A stretch of 64,000 nt of DNA, taken from assembly GCA_964483325.1 (NCBI GenBank), contig CAZAAW010000011.1:1-64000 (forward strand), given 5' to 3'. How positions within the stretch are numbered: the first letter of the stretch is position 1; each line of letters starts with the position of its first letter. Under the pieces are notes generated by a model that ran no database searches, was not told where the DNA came from, and saw only the letters and a program-made list of their open reading frames with translations. The position numbers were made by a program, and so were the translations under genes. The DNA is from CAZAAW01 sp964483325 (GTDB lineage: Bacteria; Pseudomonadota; Alphaproteobacteria; Rhizobiales; Kaistiaceae). Below are positions 44,279 to 53,645 of this stretch, in pieces.

Positions 44279-45115
44279 ATGACAACCCCAGCGGCAGCGG
44301 CGGATTCCGCTGCCGCGAAGATCTCCATCCGCAACGTCCAGAAGATCTTCCATCGGCGCGGTGCCTCCGCGCCGGTGGAGGCCCTGCGCGACGTCAATCT
44401 CGACATCGCCGACCAGACCTTCGTCACCCTGGTGGGCCCCTCCGGCTGCGGCAAGACGACGCTGCTGCGCATGATCAACGGGCTGATCACGCCCGATGCC
44501 GGCGAGGTCCTGGTCTCGGGCAAGAAGCCCGTGCCCGGTCCGTCGATGAGCTTCGTCTTCCAGTCCTTCCGGCTGATCCCGTGGGCGACGGTGGAGTCCA
44601 ACGTCGCCTTCGTGCTGGAAGTCAACGGCATGCCGAAGCGCGAGAGCCGGCCGATCGCCCAGCGCTACCTGTCGCTTGTCGGCCTGTCGCGCTTCGCCAA
44701 CTCGTATCCCAACGAGCTGTCGGGCGGCATGAAGCAGCGCGTCGCCCTGGCGCGGGCGCTGGCGACGGAACCGGAAATCATGCTGATGGACGAACCGTTC
44801 GCCAGCATCGATGCCCAGACGCGCGAGCTGATGCAGGCGGAGCTGATGCGCCTGTGGATGCGCAGCAAGAGCGTCGTGGTGTTCGTCACCCACAGCGTCG
44901 ACGAGGCGATCCTCCTCGCCGACAAGGTCGTCCTCATGGGGCCGCGGCCGGGGCGGATCGTCGAGGTCATCGACGTCAACCTGCCGCGTCCGCGGTGGGA
45001 CTATAATGTCCGCGCCCGGTCCGACTTCATCGAGCTGCGGACCTATCTCTTCGACCGCATCCGGGCGATGGTCATCAGCGACCCGGCGTCCGAGTTCTTC
45101 GGCCGCGCCGACTGA
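44279..45115 (+). CDS. ABC transporter ATPase (TauB/SsuB family)
   Basis: A 278-residue cytoplasmic ATPase with Walker A GPSGCGKTT, Q-loop FVFQSFRLIPW, signature [15 protein letters not shown] and Walker B IMLMDEPFASIDAQTR. These are standard for the nitrate/sulfonate/taurine class. The ATG at 44279 is preferred over an upstream GTG at 44249, whose possible ribosome binding site is too close. Last gene of the importer operon, 34 bp after the binding-protein gene. Confidence 0.92.
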   Translation: MTTPAAAADSAAAKISIRNVQKIFHRRGASAPVEALRDVNLDIADQTFVTLVGPSGCGKTTLLRMINGLITPDAGEVLVSGKKPVPGPSMSFVFQSFRLIPWATVESNVAFVLEVNGMPKRESRPIAQRYLSLVGLSRFANSYPNELSGGMKQRVALARALATEPEIMLMDEPFASIDAQTRELMQAELMRLWMRSKSVVVFVTHSVDEAILLADKVVLMGPRPGRIVEVIDVNLPRPRWDYNVRARSDFIELRTYLFDRIRAMVISDPASEFFGRAD

Positions 45116-45176
45116 TACCGGGCTGCCGCCGCCACTGGGGAGTGCGCGGCGGCAAGCCGGTCCTGCGACGGAGACG

Positions 45177-46166
45177 ATGCTGATGCATGCTATCGCCGCT
45201 CCCCGGCGCATCGCTGCAGCCGCGATGCTTGTCGCCCTGTTCACCGCCGGCTGCCAGAGGCAGGAGACGGCCGGAGCCGCCTCCGGCGCCAGCTGGAGCA
45301 CGGCGGCGCCGCTGCCGGTACCGCGCACCGAGATCACCGCCGCCAGCGACGGCAAGGTCATCTATATCGTCGGCGGCATGTCGCCCGACCCGGCCGCAGA
45401 TCTCCTCACCATCTATCGCTATGACCCGCAGGACGACAGCTGGTCGGCCGCCGGCCGCCTCGACAGCGCCGTCAATCACACCGCCGCGGTGGTGCTGGAC
45501 GGCAAGCTCTACATCGCCGGCGGCTACAGCGGCCCGGCCAACGGCCCGATCGACCGGCTGCGCGTCCTCGACCTCGCCACCGGCACGCTGAGCGATGGGG
45601 CGCCGATGCCGACGCCGCGCGGCGCCCTCACCGCCACCGTCCTCGACGGCCGCATCCACACGCTCGGCGGCACCACCGACCGCACCGTCGCCACGCACGA
45701 GGTCTACGATCCGGCCACCGACAGCTGGCGGAGCGCCGCGCCGATGCCGACGCCGCGCAACCACCATGCCGCCGCCGCCAGCGGCGGCCGCCTCTATGCC
45801 TTCGGCGGCCGCGACGAGACGACCTTCCTGCTCACCGCCGCGGAAGCCTACGATCCGGCCACCGACAGCTGGACGGCCGCCCTGCCGCTGCCGACCGGCC
45901 GCAGCGGCATCGCCGCCGCCGTCGCCGGCGGGCGCATCATCGTCTTCGGCGGAGAAGTGATGGGTGGCTTCACGCACACCTTCGACGCGGCCGAGGCCTA
46001 CGATCCGGAAGAGGACAGCTGGATCGCCCTGCCGCCGATGCCGACGGCCCGCCACGGGCTTGGCGTCGCGGCGATCGGCGACCGTGTCTTCACGGTCTCC
46101 GGCGGGCCGCAGCCAGGGCTCACGGTCAGCACCGTCAACGAGGTGCTGCAGCTGCCGGCGCCTTAA
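45177..46166 (+). CDS. Kelch-repeat lipoprotein
   Basis: A 329-residue lipoprotein: lipobox FTAGC at residues 22-26 with Cys26 lipidated, then five or six kelch blades. Repeated units run W...APLPVPR or APMPTPR..., GKLYIAGGYSGP, GRLYAFGGRDE and YDPATDSW, giving a six-bladed propeller. The role is unknown; kelch propellers bind partners or sugars. It follows the importer ATPase by 61 bp and may be in the same transcript. A terminator for the convergent gene overlaps its stop codon. Confidence 0.85.
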   Translation: MLMHAIAAPRRIAAAAMLVALFTAGCQRQETAGAASGASWSTAAPLPVPRTEITAASDGKVIYIVGGMSPDPAADLLTIYRYDPQDDSWSAAGRLDSAVNHTAAVVLDGKLYIAGGYSGPANGPIDRLRVLDLATGTLSDGAPMPTPRGALTATVLDGRIHTLGGTTDRTVATHEVYDPATDSWRSAAPMPTPRNHHAAAASGGRLYAFGGRDETTFLLTAAEAYDPATDSWTAALPLPTGRSGIAAAVAGGRIIVFGGEVMGGFTHTFDAAEAYDPEEDSWIALPPMPTARHGLGVAAIGDRVFTVSGGPQPGLTVSTVNEVLQLPAP

Positions 46167-46186
46167 AAAGCGGGGGCAGGCCCCGC
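46165..46186 (-). terminator. Rho-independent terminator of the nuclease-like gene
   Basis: On the minus strand a six-pair GC stem (GCGGGG, CCCCGC) with a five-base loop is followed by CTTTTT. It overlaps the stop codon of the convergent kelch gene. Confidence 0.7.
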
Positions 46187-46239
46187 CCGGGCGCGGCGAG
46201 GGTGCAGGACGGGGCGCGAGGCGCCCCGCCGCTCCGGTC

Positions 46240-46728
46240 TCAGGGCCGGTCGACGAAGACGCCGTTTGCCATGCGCCAGTCATGCGGGCGCTGGAACTTG
46301 CCGGCCCACAGGCCGACCTTGGCCTTCTGCGCCGCCTTCTCAAGCGCCACGTAGTCCGGCTTCTCCTTTTCGACGGCGACCGCCCAGCCGTCGCCGATGA
46401 ACTTGCCGCCGACATCCTCGCCGGCGATCGAGCAGGTCGCCAGGACGCGGCCATAGGGGTCGGGCTGGCCGACCTGCTCGCAGGTCACGTCGCCGCCGTC
46501 GACGATCGTCTGCAGGGCGCGGACCGCCGCCGCCCAGCATTCCCACGGCTCGCGGTTCATTTCGCATTTCTGCCGCGGCTCGATCGAATCGACGCCGTAG
46601 AGCATGATGCGCTGGCCGTCGATCTCCAGCACATCGGACTCGATTACATTGGCCCTCCCGGTGAACGTGGCGGCGTTGGCCGCCGACGCGAAAAGAACCA
46701 GGACTGCCAGGCCTGCAAGAAACCTCAT
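46240..46728 (-). CDS. Exported thermonuclease (SNase-like) family protein
   Basis: A 162-residue exported protein with a signal peptide (MRFLAGLAVLVLFASAANAA) and a small SNase-like barrel. The staphylococcal nuclease active site is conserved: Asp in ESDVLEIDG, Arg and Asp and Glu in QRIMLYGVDSIEP, and Arg in DPYGRVLATC. There are three cysteine pairs (for example KCEMNREPWEC). AAGGA lies before the ATG at 46728; an upstream in-frame ATG at 46815 lacks both a signal peptide and that site. Possibly a periplasmic or secreted nuclease. Single gene between the kelch and pentapeptide genes. Confidence 0.85.
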   Translation of the reverse strand: MRFLAGLAVLVLFASAANAATFTGRANVIESDVLEIDGQRIMLYGVDSIEPRQKCEMNREPWECWAAAVRALQTIVDGGDVTCEQVGQPDPYGRVLATCSIAGEDVGGKFIGDGWAVAVEKEKPDYVALEKAAQKAKVGLWAGKFQRPHDWRMANGVFVDRP

Positions 46729-46929
46729 CGGTGAATCCTTCCCTAGGATGCCGTGGGTGGGCCCACGGCCGCTTGTCGCCGGCCCGATCAAACCTTTGGC
46801 GGTCGCCAGGCGCAAGGGCTAGTGTGGGAACGGGGCGGCGGCTGGGCAGGCCGACCACAAATGCGTGTGCGCGCTTTCCCGTCGCCGGCGCGGCGCTCTA
46901 TATCTGCCGCCAGAGACAGGGGACCTGCG

Positions 46930-47805
46930 ATGATCATACATATCCGGCAAAACCGCCTTCTTTCCGGCAGCCTGCTGGCCGCGCTGCTGCTCGGCGCCGC
47001 CACCCTGCCGGCCGCAGCGCAGCAGCCGGCCGCCGAGGCGGCCCCTGCCGCCGCGCCGGTCGAGGCCGATGCGGCGCCGCCGCCGGTGACGCTGGAGACC
47101 GCCACCGATCCCAAGGTGCGGGCCTTCCTGTCGGGCGAGACCAAGGACTGCCCCGGCTGCGACCTGCACGGGGCGCAGCTGAAGCGGCGCGATCTCTCCG
47201 GCGCCAACCTCGCCGGCGCCAATCTCAGCGAGGCGACGCTGCACCGGGCGATCCTGGCCGGCGCCAATCTCGACGGCGCCAATCTGGAAAACGCCAATCT
47301 CAACAAGACCGACATGAAGCGCGCCTCGCTTGTCGACGCCAACCTGACGGGCGCCCTCTTCTACGAGGCCGATCTCGGCGCGGCGAAGCTCGGCGGTGCC
47401 ACGATGAAATGGACGCGCCTGCAGCATGCCCGCCTCACCCAGGCGAAGATGGCCGGCGTCAATTTCACCGAGTCGGTGGTCCGTTCGGCCAATTTCGCCG
47501 GCGCCGACCTTGCCGGCGCCGACGTCCAGCGCACCAATTTCGAATCCGCCGATTTCCAGCGCGCCAATCTGGAGGGGGCGAAGCTCGACGGCGCCGGCTT
47601 CGTGCGCGCCAATCTGGTGCGCGCCAATCTCAGCGGCGTCACGGCGGCGCAGACCGATTTCCTCGCCGCCGACATGACCGGCGCCAACCTCACCAATGCG
47701 GACCTGCGCGCCTCGCGGCTGGAGCGCGTCAACATGACCGACGCGACGCGCGACGGGCTGCAGACCAAGGGCGCCATCCTTCCCGACGGGCGCATGGACC
47801 AGTAG
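46930..47805 (+). CDS. Exported CxxC-capped pentapeptide-repeat protein
   Basis: A 291-residue exported protein: a signal peptide (cleaved near PAAAQQ), an alanine/proline-rich linker (about 35-60), then about 40 pentapeptide repeats (about 77-285) of A(N/D)LxxA type. The repeats start at Cys74-Cys77 in KDCPGCDLHGAQLKRRDLSG. That start closely matches the pentapeptide half of the protein at 39244 ([14 protein letters not shown]). Pentapeptide helices with a leading CxxC in the periplasm are not a family I can name. AGGGGA precedes the ATG; a terminator follows. Confidence 0.85.
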   Translation: MIIHIRQNRLLSGSLLAALLLGAATLPAAAQQPAAEAAPAAAPVEADAAPPPVTLETATDPKVRAFLSGETKDCPGCDLHGAQLKRRDLSGANLAGANLSEATLHRAILAGANLDGANLENANLNKTDMKRASLVDANLTGALFYEADLGAAKLGGATMKWTRLQHARLTQAKMAGVNFTESVVRSANFAGADLAGADVQRTNFESADFQRANLEGAKLDGAGFVRANLVRANLSGVTAAQTDFLAADMTGANLTNADLRASRLERVNMTDATRDGLQTKGAILPDGRMDQ

Positions 47806-47834
47806 CCGCCGCCGAGGCGGATTTCCGTGAACTG

Positions 47835-47860
47835 AAAGGGCGCCACGTAGGCGCCCTTTT
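47835..47860 (+). terminator. Rho-independent terminator after the pentapeptide gene
   Basis: A perfect ten-pair stem (AAAGGGCGCC, GGCGCCCTTT) around ACGTA, ending in TTTT, 29 bp after the gene. Confidence 0.92.
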
Positions 47861-48004
47861 GCTTATGCGCTCTGGCCGGCGGGTGGCGATGCGGAACCGG
47901 CCCGGCTTTTCGCACGCACGATCATGCGCCGCCTCATCCTGCACCGGCGCACGCCATAGGTCGGCGGGCCGCACAGCAGCGCAGCCCGTGGTGAGCCCCG
48001 CCCC

Positions 48005-48862
48005 TTAGCGGGCCGGCGGTTCGCCCGGCATCGGCGGGGCGCCGTTCGGCGGCGTCGCCGGCTGCTGCGACGCGCGCGGCGTGCCGTGCGTCACCGGCGC
48101 GGCCGGCTCGCCCGGCGACACGCGGCCCTGCGCCACCTGGAGCTGCACGTCGTCGCTGTACATCTCGAAGCGCGTCCAGCTGTCGAAGGCGTTGGGTTCG
48201 ATCTGGCCGTTGGCCGGATTGATGAAGGTCTGCCCCTTCTTCTGCAGATATTGCTGCTCGACGATGAGATGCAGGCCCTTGTCGATCTTCTCGCAGTGAT
48301 TCTTGATGAAATAGCTGCCGACCGGATTCTCGCCCTCGGCCGCCGGCAGGTCCTTGCAGTCCCAGCCGTCGCTGCCGAAGCGCTGCTTGAGGAAATTGCC
48401 CATCGTCCAGAATTCATTGCGGTCGCGGATCGCCGTATCGCGCGGATCGGTGACGATGCGCATGCCCTTGTCGATGCCCTGGTCGTTGAACAGCAGCGAG
48501 GCGATGATCGGATAGTCATAGGCCTGCGTGCCGCGGTAGATCTGGATTTCCTTCTCCTGCTCCAGCGCCCGGGCGACATATTCCAGCTCGTCGTCGTAGC
48601 GGAAATAGACCTCGTGCAGGCCGTTGGCGTCGGCCGGGCATCTGGCGAATTCGGTGAAATCCTTGATCGGCCGCGACGGCGGCCCGCCATTGGTGCCGCA
48701 AGCGAATTCGATGAAGGCATCGTTGGGAAGCTCGGCGGCCGGCGTGTTGAGGGGGATGTCCCAGACGCCGAGGCGTTTCGGGCGCCCCTGGCCATAGGCG
48801 GCGGTCGCGGCGACTGCGCAAACGACGCAAAGGCCGAGGACGTACTGCGCTGCGCGCAACAT
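48005..48862 (-). CDS. Exported protein of the same unnamed domain as the pentapeptide fusion
   Basis: A 285-residue exported protein, signal peptide cleaved near AAYGQG. Its body (about 28-250) aligns with the N-terminal half of the protein at 39244: GVWDIPLNTPAAELPNDAFI, FACGTNGGPPSR, FARCPADANGLHEVYFRYDD, YDYPIIASLLFNDQG, WDCKD...HCEKID and EQQYLQKKGQTFINPANGQ. At least four cysteines are shared. The C-terminal 40 residues are proline-rich and disordered. Family and function not recognised. AGGAG precedes the ATG at 48862. Its repeated pairing with PQQ dehydrogenase genes suggests a periplasmic accessory role. Confidence 0.78.
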   Translation of the reverse strand: MLRAAQYVLGLCVVCAVAATAAYGQGRPKRLGVWDIPLNTPAAELPNDAFIEFACGTNGGPPSRPIKDFTEFARCPADANGLHEVYFRYDDELEYVARALEQEKEIQIYRGTQAYDYPIIASLLFNDQGIDKGMRIVTDPRDTAIRDRNEFWTMGNFLKQRFGSDGWDCKDLPAAEGENPVGSYFIKNHCEKIDKGLHLIVEQQYLQKKGQTFINPANGQIEPNAFDSWTRFEMYSDDVQLQVAQGRVSPGEPAAPVTHGTPRASQQPATPPNGAPPMPGEPPAR

Positions 48863-49078
48863 GAAGCATTCTCCTGGGAGGTTGTTTCCCGCTGTTCCGG
48901 CCTGTTGCCGGTGCGCCGCTTTTTGTGGCGTTCTGTCGTTATCTCTAGGTCGGGCGGCCCATAGCCGCAACCCGCCGCATGGAGCTACAACGCTCCGGCC
49001 GCGTTTAACGTCCCGTCACCCTTTCGTGACTTCCGGGTGGCTGCGTTCTACGCTCGGCACAAGCACAGGAGACCTGCC

Positions 49079-49522
49079 TTGGCAGACCTCATCCTCGCCA
49101 TCGCCCACCATCTGCTGATCTTCCTCCTCGCCGCCGTCCTGACGGCTGAGATCGTCGTCGTGCGGCCGGCGATCAGCAGCGGGGCGATCGAACTGGTGGC
49201 GCGCGTCGACGGCGCCTATGGCGCCATTGCCGGGCTCATCCTCGTCGTCGGCATCGGCCGCGTCTTCCTGTCGCCGAAAGGCGCCGGCTACTACCTGACC
49301 AATGTCTGGTTCTGGCTGAAGATGGCGGCCTTCCTGATCACCGGGCTGCTGTCGATCGGCCCGACGCGGCAGCTGATCCTGTGGCGGCGGCGTGCCGCCG
49401 CCGACCCCGGCTTCACGCCACCGGCCAGCGAGGTCATCGCGGCGCGCCGCTTCATGTGGAGTGAGGTCGTCGCCTTCGCCTTCATTCCCGCCTTCGCCGC
49501 CGTCATGGCCCGCTACGGCTAG
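49079..49522 (+). CDS. DUF2214 family membrane protein
   Basis: A 147-residue inner-membrane protein with four helices: ILAIAHHLLIFLLAAVLTAE, GAIAGLILVVGIGRVF, NVWFWLKMAAFLITGLLSI and a C-terminal MWSEVVAFAFIPAFAAVMAR. A conserved His-His lies in the first helix. It matches DUF2214. Function unknown; the family resembles small haem or redox membrane proteins, but that is a guess. The TTG at 49079 is preceded by CAGGAG with good spacing. It ends 62 bp before glgX. Confidence 0.82.
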   Translation: MADLILAIAHHLLIFLLAAVLTAEIVVVRPAISSGAIELVARVDGAYGAIAGLILVVGIGRVFLSPKGAGYYLTNVWFWLKMAAFLITGLLSIGPTRQLILWRRRAAADPGFTPPASEVIAARRFMWSEVVAFAFIPAFAAVMARYG

Positions 49523-49584
49523 TCCTCACCGGTATGGGGCTTGCTTGGCAAGCCGTGGCCGAAGCAGCGAGACGAATCCCCCGC

Positions 49585-51684
49585 ATGATGCAACGCATGG
49601 ACGACGGCGCCCCCTATCCGCTCGGCGCCCATTTCGACGGCCGCGGCGTCAATTTCGCGCTGTTCTCCGAGCATGCCAGCAAGGTCGAACTGTGCCTGTT
49701 CGACCCGGCCGGGCGGCGCGAGGTCGAACGCCTCACCCTGCCGCGCCGCAGCGAGAATGTCTGGCACGGCTATGTCCGCGGCATGCTGCCCGGGCAGCTC
49801 TACGGCTATCGCGTTTCGGGACCTTACGAGCCGCAGAACGGCCACCGCTTCAATCCCAACAAGCTGCTGATCGACCCCTATGCACGGCAGCTGCAGGGCC
49901 GCATCCGCTGGCATGACGCGGTCTTCGGCTACCGCGTCGACGCCCATCGCGGCGACCTGACGCTCGACCGCCGCGACAGCGCGCCGATGATGCCGAAATG
50001 CGTCGTGGAATCGCCTGTCGCCGAATGGGGCGACGACCGGCCGCCGAACCGCGCGATGGCCGAGACCTTCATCTACGAGGCGCACGTCAAGGGCCTGACG
50101 GCGCTGCGTCAGGACCTGCCGGCGCCGGTGCGCGGCTCCTACGCAGCGCTCGGCCATCCGGCGGTGATCGACCATCTCGTCAGGCTCGGCGTCACCGCCG
50201 TCGAGCTGATGCCGATCCATGCCTTCGTCGACGACCTGTTCCTGGTGCGTCAGGGCCTCAGCAATTACTGGGGCTACTCGACGCTCGCCTATTTCGCGCC
50301 CGAGCCGCGCTATTTCGGCGAAGGCGGGGCGCTCGGCCTGCGTGCCGCCATCCGCTCGCTGCACGAGGCCGGCATCGAGGTCATCCTCGACGTCGTCTAC
50401 AACCACACCGCCGAGGGCAACCATCTCGGGCCGACCCTCTCCTTCCGCGGCATCGACAACGCCGTCTACTACAAGCATCCGCCCGACGATCCGCGCGGCG
50501 ACTGGGACGCCACCGGCACCGGCAACACGCTCAATGTCGCCCATCCGCGCGTCCTGCAGCTCGTCATGGATTCGCTGCGGCATTGGGTCGAGGCCTATCA
50601 TGTCGACGGCTTCCGCTTCGACCTCGCCCCGGCGCTGGCGCGCCAGCCCTACGATTTCACGCCCGATTCCGGCTTCCTGCTGGCGGTGGCGCAAGACCCG
50701 GTGCTGCGGCGCGTCAAGATGATCGCCGAGCCCTGGGATGTCGGGCCGGACGGCTGGCGCACCGGAGGCTTCCCGACCGGCTGGAGCGAATGGAACGACC
50801 GCGCCCGCGACACGCTGCGCGCCTTCTGGCGCGGCGATGCCGGCCAGCTGCCCGGCCTCGCCCAGACGCTCACCGGCTCGCGCGAGATCTTCGGCCCGTC
50901 GGGCCGGCCGCCGACCGCCTCGATCAACTACATCTGCTCGCATGACGGCTTCACGCTCGCCGACCTCGTCTCCTACAACGAGCGCCGCAACTGGGAGAAC
51001 GGCGAGGACAATCGCGACGGCCACAGCAACAATCTGTCGTGGAACTGCGGCGCCGAAGGCCCGACCGACGACGAGGCAGTGCTCGCCCTGCGCGCCCGCC
51101 AGAAGCGCAACATGCTGGCGACGCTGTTCCTGTCGATGGGCGTGCCGATGCTGCAGATGGGCGACGAGCTGTCGCGCAGCCAGGGCGGCAACAACAATGC
51201 CTATTGCCAGGACAACGAGACGACCTGGCTGAACTGGCGCGAGGCAGACAATCCCGACCCGCAGCTCTTCGCCTTCGTCGCCGCGCTGGCGGCGCTGCGC
51301 CGGCAGCACCCCGTCTTCCGCCGCCGCGACTTCCTGCAGGCCGGCGACCGCGACGGCGACGGACTGCGCGACGTCTACTGGCTGGCGCCGGACGGCCGCG
51401 AGATGAACGAGGGCGACTGGAACGATGCCGAGCGCCGGGTCCTCGGCATGCAGGTCGGTGAACAGGAAGGCGAGCGCTTCCTGCTCCTCCTCAATGCCGG
51501 CGACCTGCCGGCCGAATTCGCCCTCGCCGAAGACTTTCCGGCCGAGGGCTGGCGGCGCCTCCTCGACACGACCGAGCCGGGCGGCTTCGTCGACGGCCAT
51601 GCCGTCGTGCTGCGTCCCGGCGGCGCGCTGACCCTGGCCGGCCGCTCGCTGGTGCTGCTGGCGCACGTCGCGGAGGCGGCATGA
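49585..51684 (+). CDS. glgX: Glycogen debranching enzyme (GH13_11)
   Basis: A cytoplasmic GH13 enzyme of about 699 residues that cleaves alpha-1,6 branches of glycogen. An N-terminal CBM48 domain (YPLGAHFDGRGVNFALFSEH) precedes the barrel with VYNHTAEGN, nucleophile Asp346 in FRFDLAP, acid Glu382 in IAEPWD and SHDGFTLADLV, all GlgX/TreX features. The start is uncertain: ATGs at 49534, 49585, 49588 and 49597 all lack a good ribosome binding site, and the CBM48 domain begins right after the later ones. It overlaps glgE by four bases. First gene of the GlgE-pathway operon. Confidence 0.93.
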   Translation: MMQRMDDGAPYPLGAHFDGRGVNFALFSEHASKVELCLFDPAGRREVERLTLPRRSENVWHGYVRGMLPGQLYGYRVSGPYEPQNGHRFNPNKLLIDPYARQLQGRIRWHDAVFGYRVDAHRGDLTLDRRDSAPMMPKCVVESPVAEWGDDRPPNRAMAETFIYEAHVKGLTALRQDLPAPVRGSYAALGHPAVIDHLVRLGVTAVELMPIHAFVDDLFLVRQGLSNYWGYSTLAYFAPEPRYFGEGGALGLRAAIRSLHEAGIEVILDVVYNHTAEGNHLGPTLSFRGIDNAVYYKHPPDDPRGDWDATGTGNTLNVAHPRVLQLVMDSLRHWVEAYHVDGFRFDLAPALARQPYDFTPDSGFLLAVAQDPVLRRVKMIAEPWDVGPDGWRTGGFPTGWSEWNDRARDTLRAFWRGDAGQLPGLAQTLTGSREIFGPSGRPPTASINYICSHDGFTLADLVSYNERRNWENGEDNRDGHSNNLSWNCGAEGPTDDEAVLALRARQKRNMLATLFLSMGVPMLQMGDELSRSQGGNNNAYCQDNETTWLNWREADNPDPQLFAFVAALAALRRQHPVFRRRDFLQAGDRDGDGLRDVYWLAPDGREMNEGDWNDAERRVLGMQVGEQEGERFLLLLNAGDLPAEFALAEDFPAEGWRRLLDTTEPGGFVDGHAVVLRPGGALTLAGRSLVLLAHVAEAA

Positions 51685-53645
51685 GCGCCGGCACCGCGCC
51701 CGACGGCGCCGGCCGCGTCGTCATCGAAACCGTCTGGCCGGAGATCGACGGCGGCCGCACGCCGGTGAAGCGCATCGTCGGCGACAGCATCGAGGTCTGG
51801 GCCGACATCTTCAGCGACGGCCATGACCGGCTCGGCGCCGCCATTCTCTACCGCGCCGCCGACGAGGCCGACTGGTGGCGGGCGCCGATGGCGCTGTTCG
51901 ACAATGACCGCTGGAGCGGCCGCTTCACCGTCGACCGCAATACGCGCTACCTCTTCACCATCGAAGCCTGGCGCGACAGCTATGCCTCCTGGCGCGACGA
52001 GATCGCCAAGAAGCATGCGGCCGGCCAGGACATCCGCACCGAGCTCGACGAGGGCATGGCGCTGGCGCTGGAAGCGCGCGACCGCGCCGCCGGCGCCGAT
52101 GCGGCGCAGCTCGCCGAGTTCGTCGCCCGCCTGCAGGAGCTCGCCGACATCGACGCCAGGCTGGCGCTCCTCTCCGCCGCGCCGGCGGCGCATCTCGTCG
52201 GCGCCCATGCGCATCGCGAGAACCTGTCGCGCTACGACCGCACGCTGGAGATCATCGTCGACCGGCCAGCGGCGCGCTTCAGCGCCTGGTACGAGCTCTT
52301 CCCGCGCTCGGCCGCCAACGACCCCGGTCGCCACGGCACCTTCAAAGACGTCATCGCCCGCCTGCCCTATGTGCAGGAAATGGGCTTCGACGTGCTCTAC
52401 TTTCCGCCCATCCATCCCATCGGCACCGTCAATCGCAAGGGCCGCAACAATGCCCTCGAGGCGGCGCCGGACGATCCCGGCAGCCCTTATGCGATCGGCT
52501 CGGCGGCAGGCGGCCACGACGCCGTGCATCCGCAGCTCGGCACGCTGGCCGATTTCCGCCGGCTGGTCGCCGCGGCGCGGCGGCACGGGCTGGAGCTGGC
52601 GCTCGACTTCGCCGTCCATTGCGCCCCCGACCATCCCTGGGTGCGGCAGCATCCGGAATGGTTCCGCTGGCGGCCGGACGGCACCATCAGGTTCGCCGAG
52701 AATCCGCCGAAGAAGTACGAGGACATCGTCAATGTCGAGTTCTACGGCGCCGCGCTGCCGGACCTCTGGTACGCGCTGCGCGACGTCGTGCTGTTCTGGG
52801 TCGAGAACGGCGTCGACATCTTCCGCGTCGACAACCCGCACACAAAGCCGATCCCGTTCTGGCAGTGGCTGATCCGCGAGGTCAACGCGCGCCACCCGCA
52901 GGTGATCTTCCTCGCCGAGGCCTTCACGCGGCCGAAAATGATGCGCAAGCTGGCCAAGGTCGGCTACCAGCAGTCCTATACCTACTTCACCTGGCGCAAC
53001 ACCAAGGCCGAGCTGATCGACTACGTCACGGAGCTGGCCGGCGCGATGGGCGAGTATTACCGGCCGAATTTCTTCACCAATACGCCGGACATCAATCCCT
53101 ACTACCTGCAGACGAGCGGCCGCGCCGGCTTCGTCGTGCGGGCGGCGCTGGCCGCGACGCTGTCCTCGGCCTGGGGCATCTATGGCGGCTTCGAGTTGTG
53201 CGAGGCCGAGCCGCTGCCCGGCCGCGAGGAATATGCCGATTCGGAGAAATACGAGCTGCGCCGGCGCGATTTCGACCAGCCCGGCAACATCCGCGCCTTC
53301 ATCGCGGCTCTCAACCGCATCCGCCGCGACAACCCGGCGCTGCACGATTTCCGCAACACGCTGTTCCTGGAGGCCGGCGACGACAGCATCCTCGCCTACT
53401 GGCGCGCCACGCCGGCCGGGGACAACTGCCTGCTCATCCTCGTCAATGTCGATCCGCACCACCGCCACGAATGCGACTTCGAGGTGCCGCTTTGGCAGTT
53501 CGGTCTCGGCGACGACGAGACGGTGGCGGTGGAGGATCTCCTCGCCGGCCACCGCTTCACGCTGACCGGCAAATGGCAGCATATCGCCCTCGATCCGCAG
53601 GACCGCTCCGTCGTCATCTGGCGGGTCGGCCGGCCGGCGGCGTGA
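51681..53645 (+). CDS. glgE: Alpha-1,4-glucan:maltose-1-phosphate maltosyltransferase
   Basis: A 654-residue GH13_3 enzyme that adds maltose units from alpha-maltose-1-phosphate to alpha-1,4-glucan. The GlgE N-terminal domain (RVVIETVWPEIDGGRTPVKR) is followed by the barrel with YFPPIHPIGTVNRKGRNN, nucleophile Asp384 in FRVDNPHTKP and acid Glu413 in FLAEAFTRP. IHPIG..NRKG and DNPHTKP are specific to GlgE. Length normal. It starts within the glgX stop. It uses the maltose-1-phosphate made by the TreS-maltokinase fusion downstream. Confidence 0.96.
   Translation: MSAGTAPDGAGRVVIETVWPEIDGGRTPVKRIVGDSIEVWADIFSDGHDRLGAAILYRAADEADWWRAPMALFDNDRWSGRFTVDRNTRYLFTIEAWRDSYASWRDEIAKKHAAGQDIRTELDEGMALALEARDRAAGADAAQLAEFVARLQELADIDARLALLSAAPAAHLVGAHAHRENLSRYDRTLEIIVDRPAARFSAWYELFPRSAANDPGRHGTFKDVIARLPYVQEMGFDVLYFPPIHPIGTVNRKGRNNALEAAPDDPGSPYAIGSAAGGHDAVHPQLGTLADFRRLVAAARRHGLELALDFAVHCAPDHPWVRQHPEWFRWRPDGTIRFAENPPKKYEDIVNVEFYGAALPDLWYALRDVVLFWVENGVDIFRVDNPHTKPIPFWQWLIREVNARHPQVIFLAEAFTRPKMMRKLAKVGYQQSYTYFTWRNTKAELIDYVTELAGAMGEYYRPNFFTNTPDINPYYLQTSGRAGFVVRAALAATLSSAWGIYGGFELCEAEPLPGREEYADSEKYELRRRDFDQPGNIRAFIAALNRIRRDNPALHDFRNTLFLEAGDDSILAYWRATPAGDNCLLILVNVDPHHRHECDFEVPLWQFGLGDDETVAVEDLLAGHRFTLTGKWQHIALDPQDRSVVIWRVGRPAA

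Noticed and set aside
40059..47770. Regular repeats in the pentapeptide genes as possible DNA repeats or a CRISPR-like array
   Set aside because: The periodicity is 15 bases within coding frames and reflects protein repeats; there are no conserved repeats with unique spacers.
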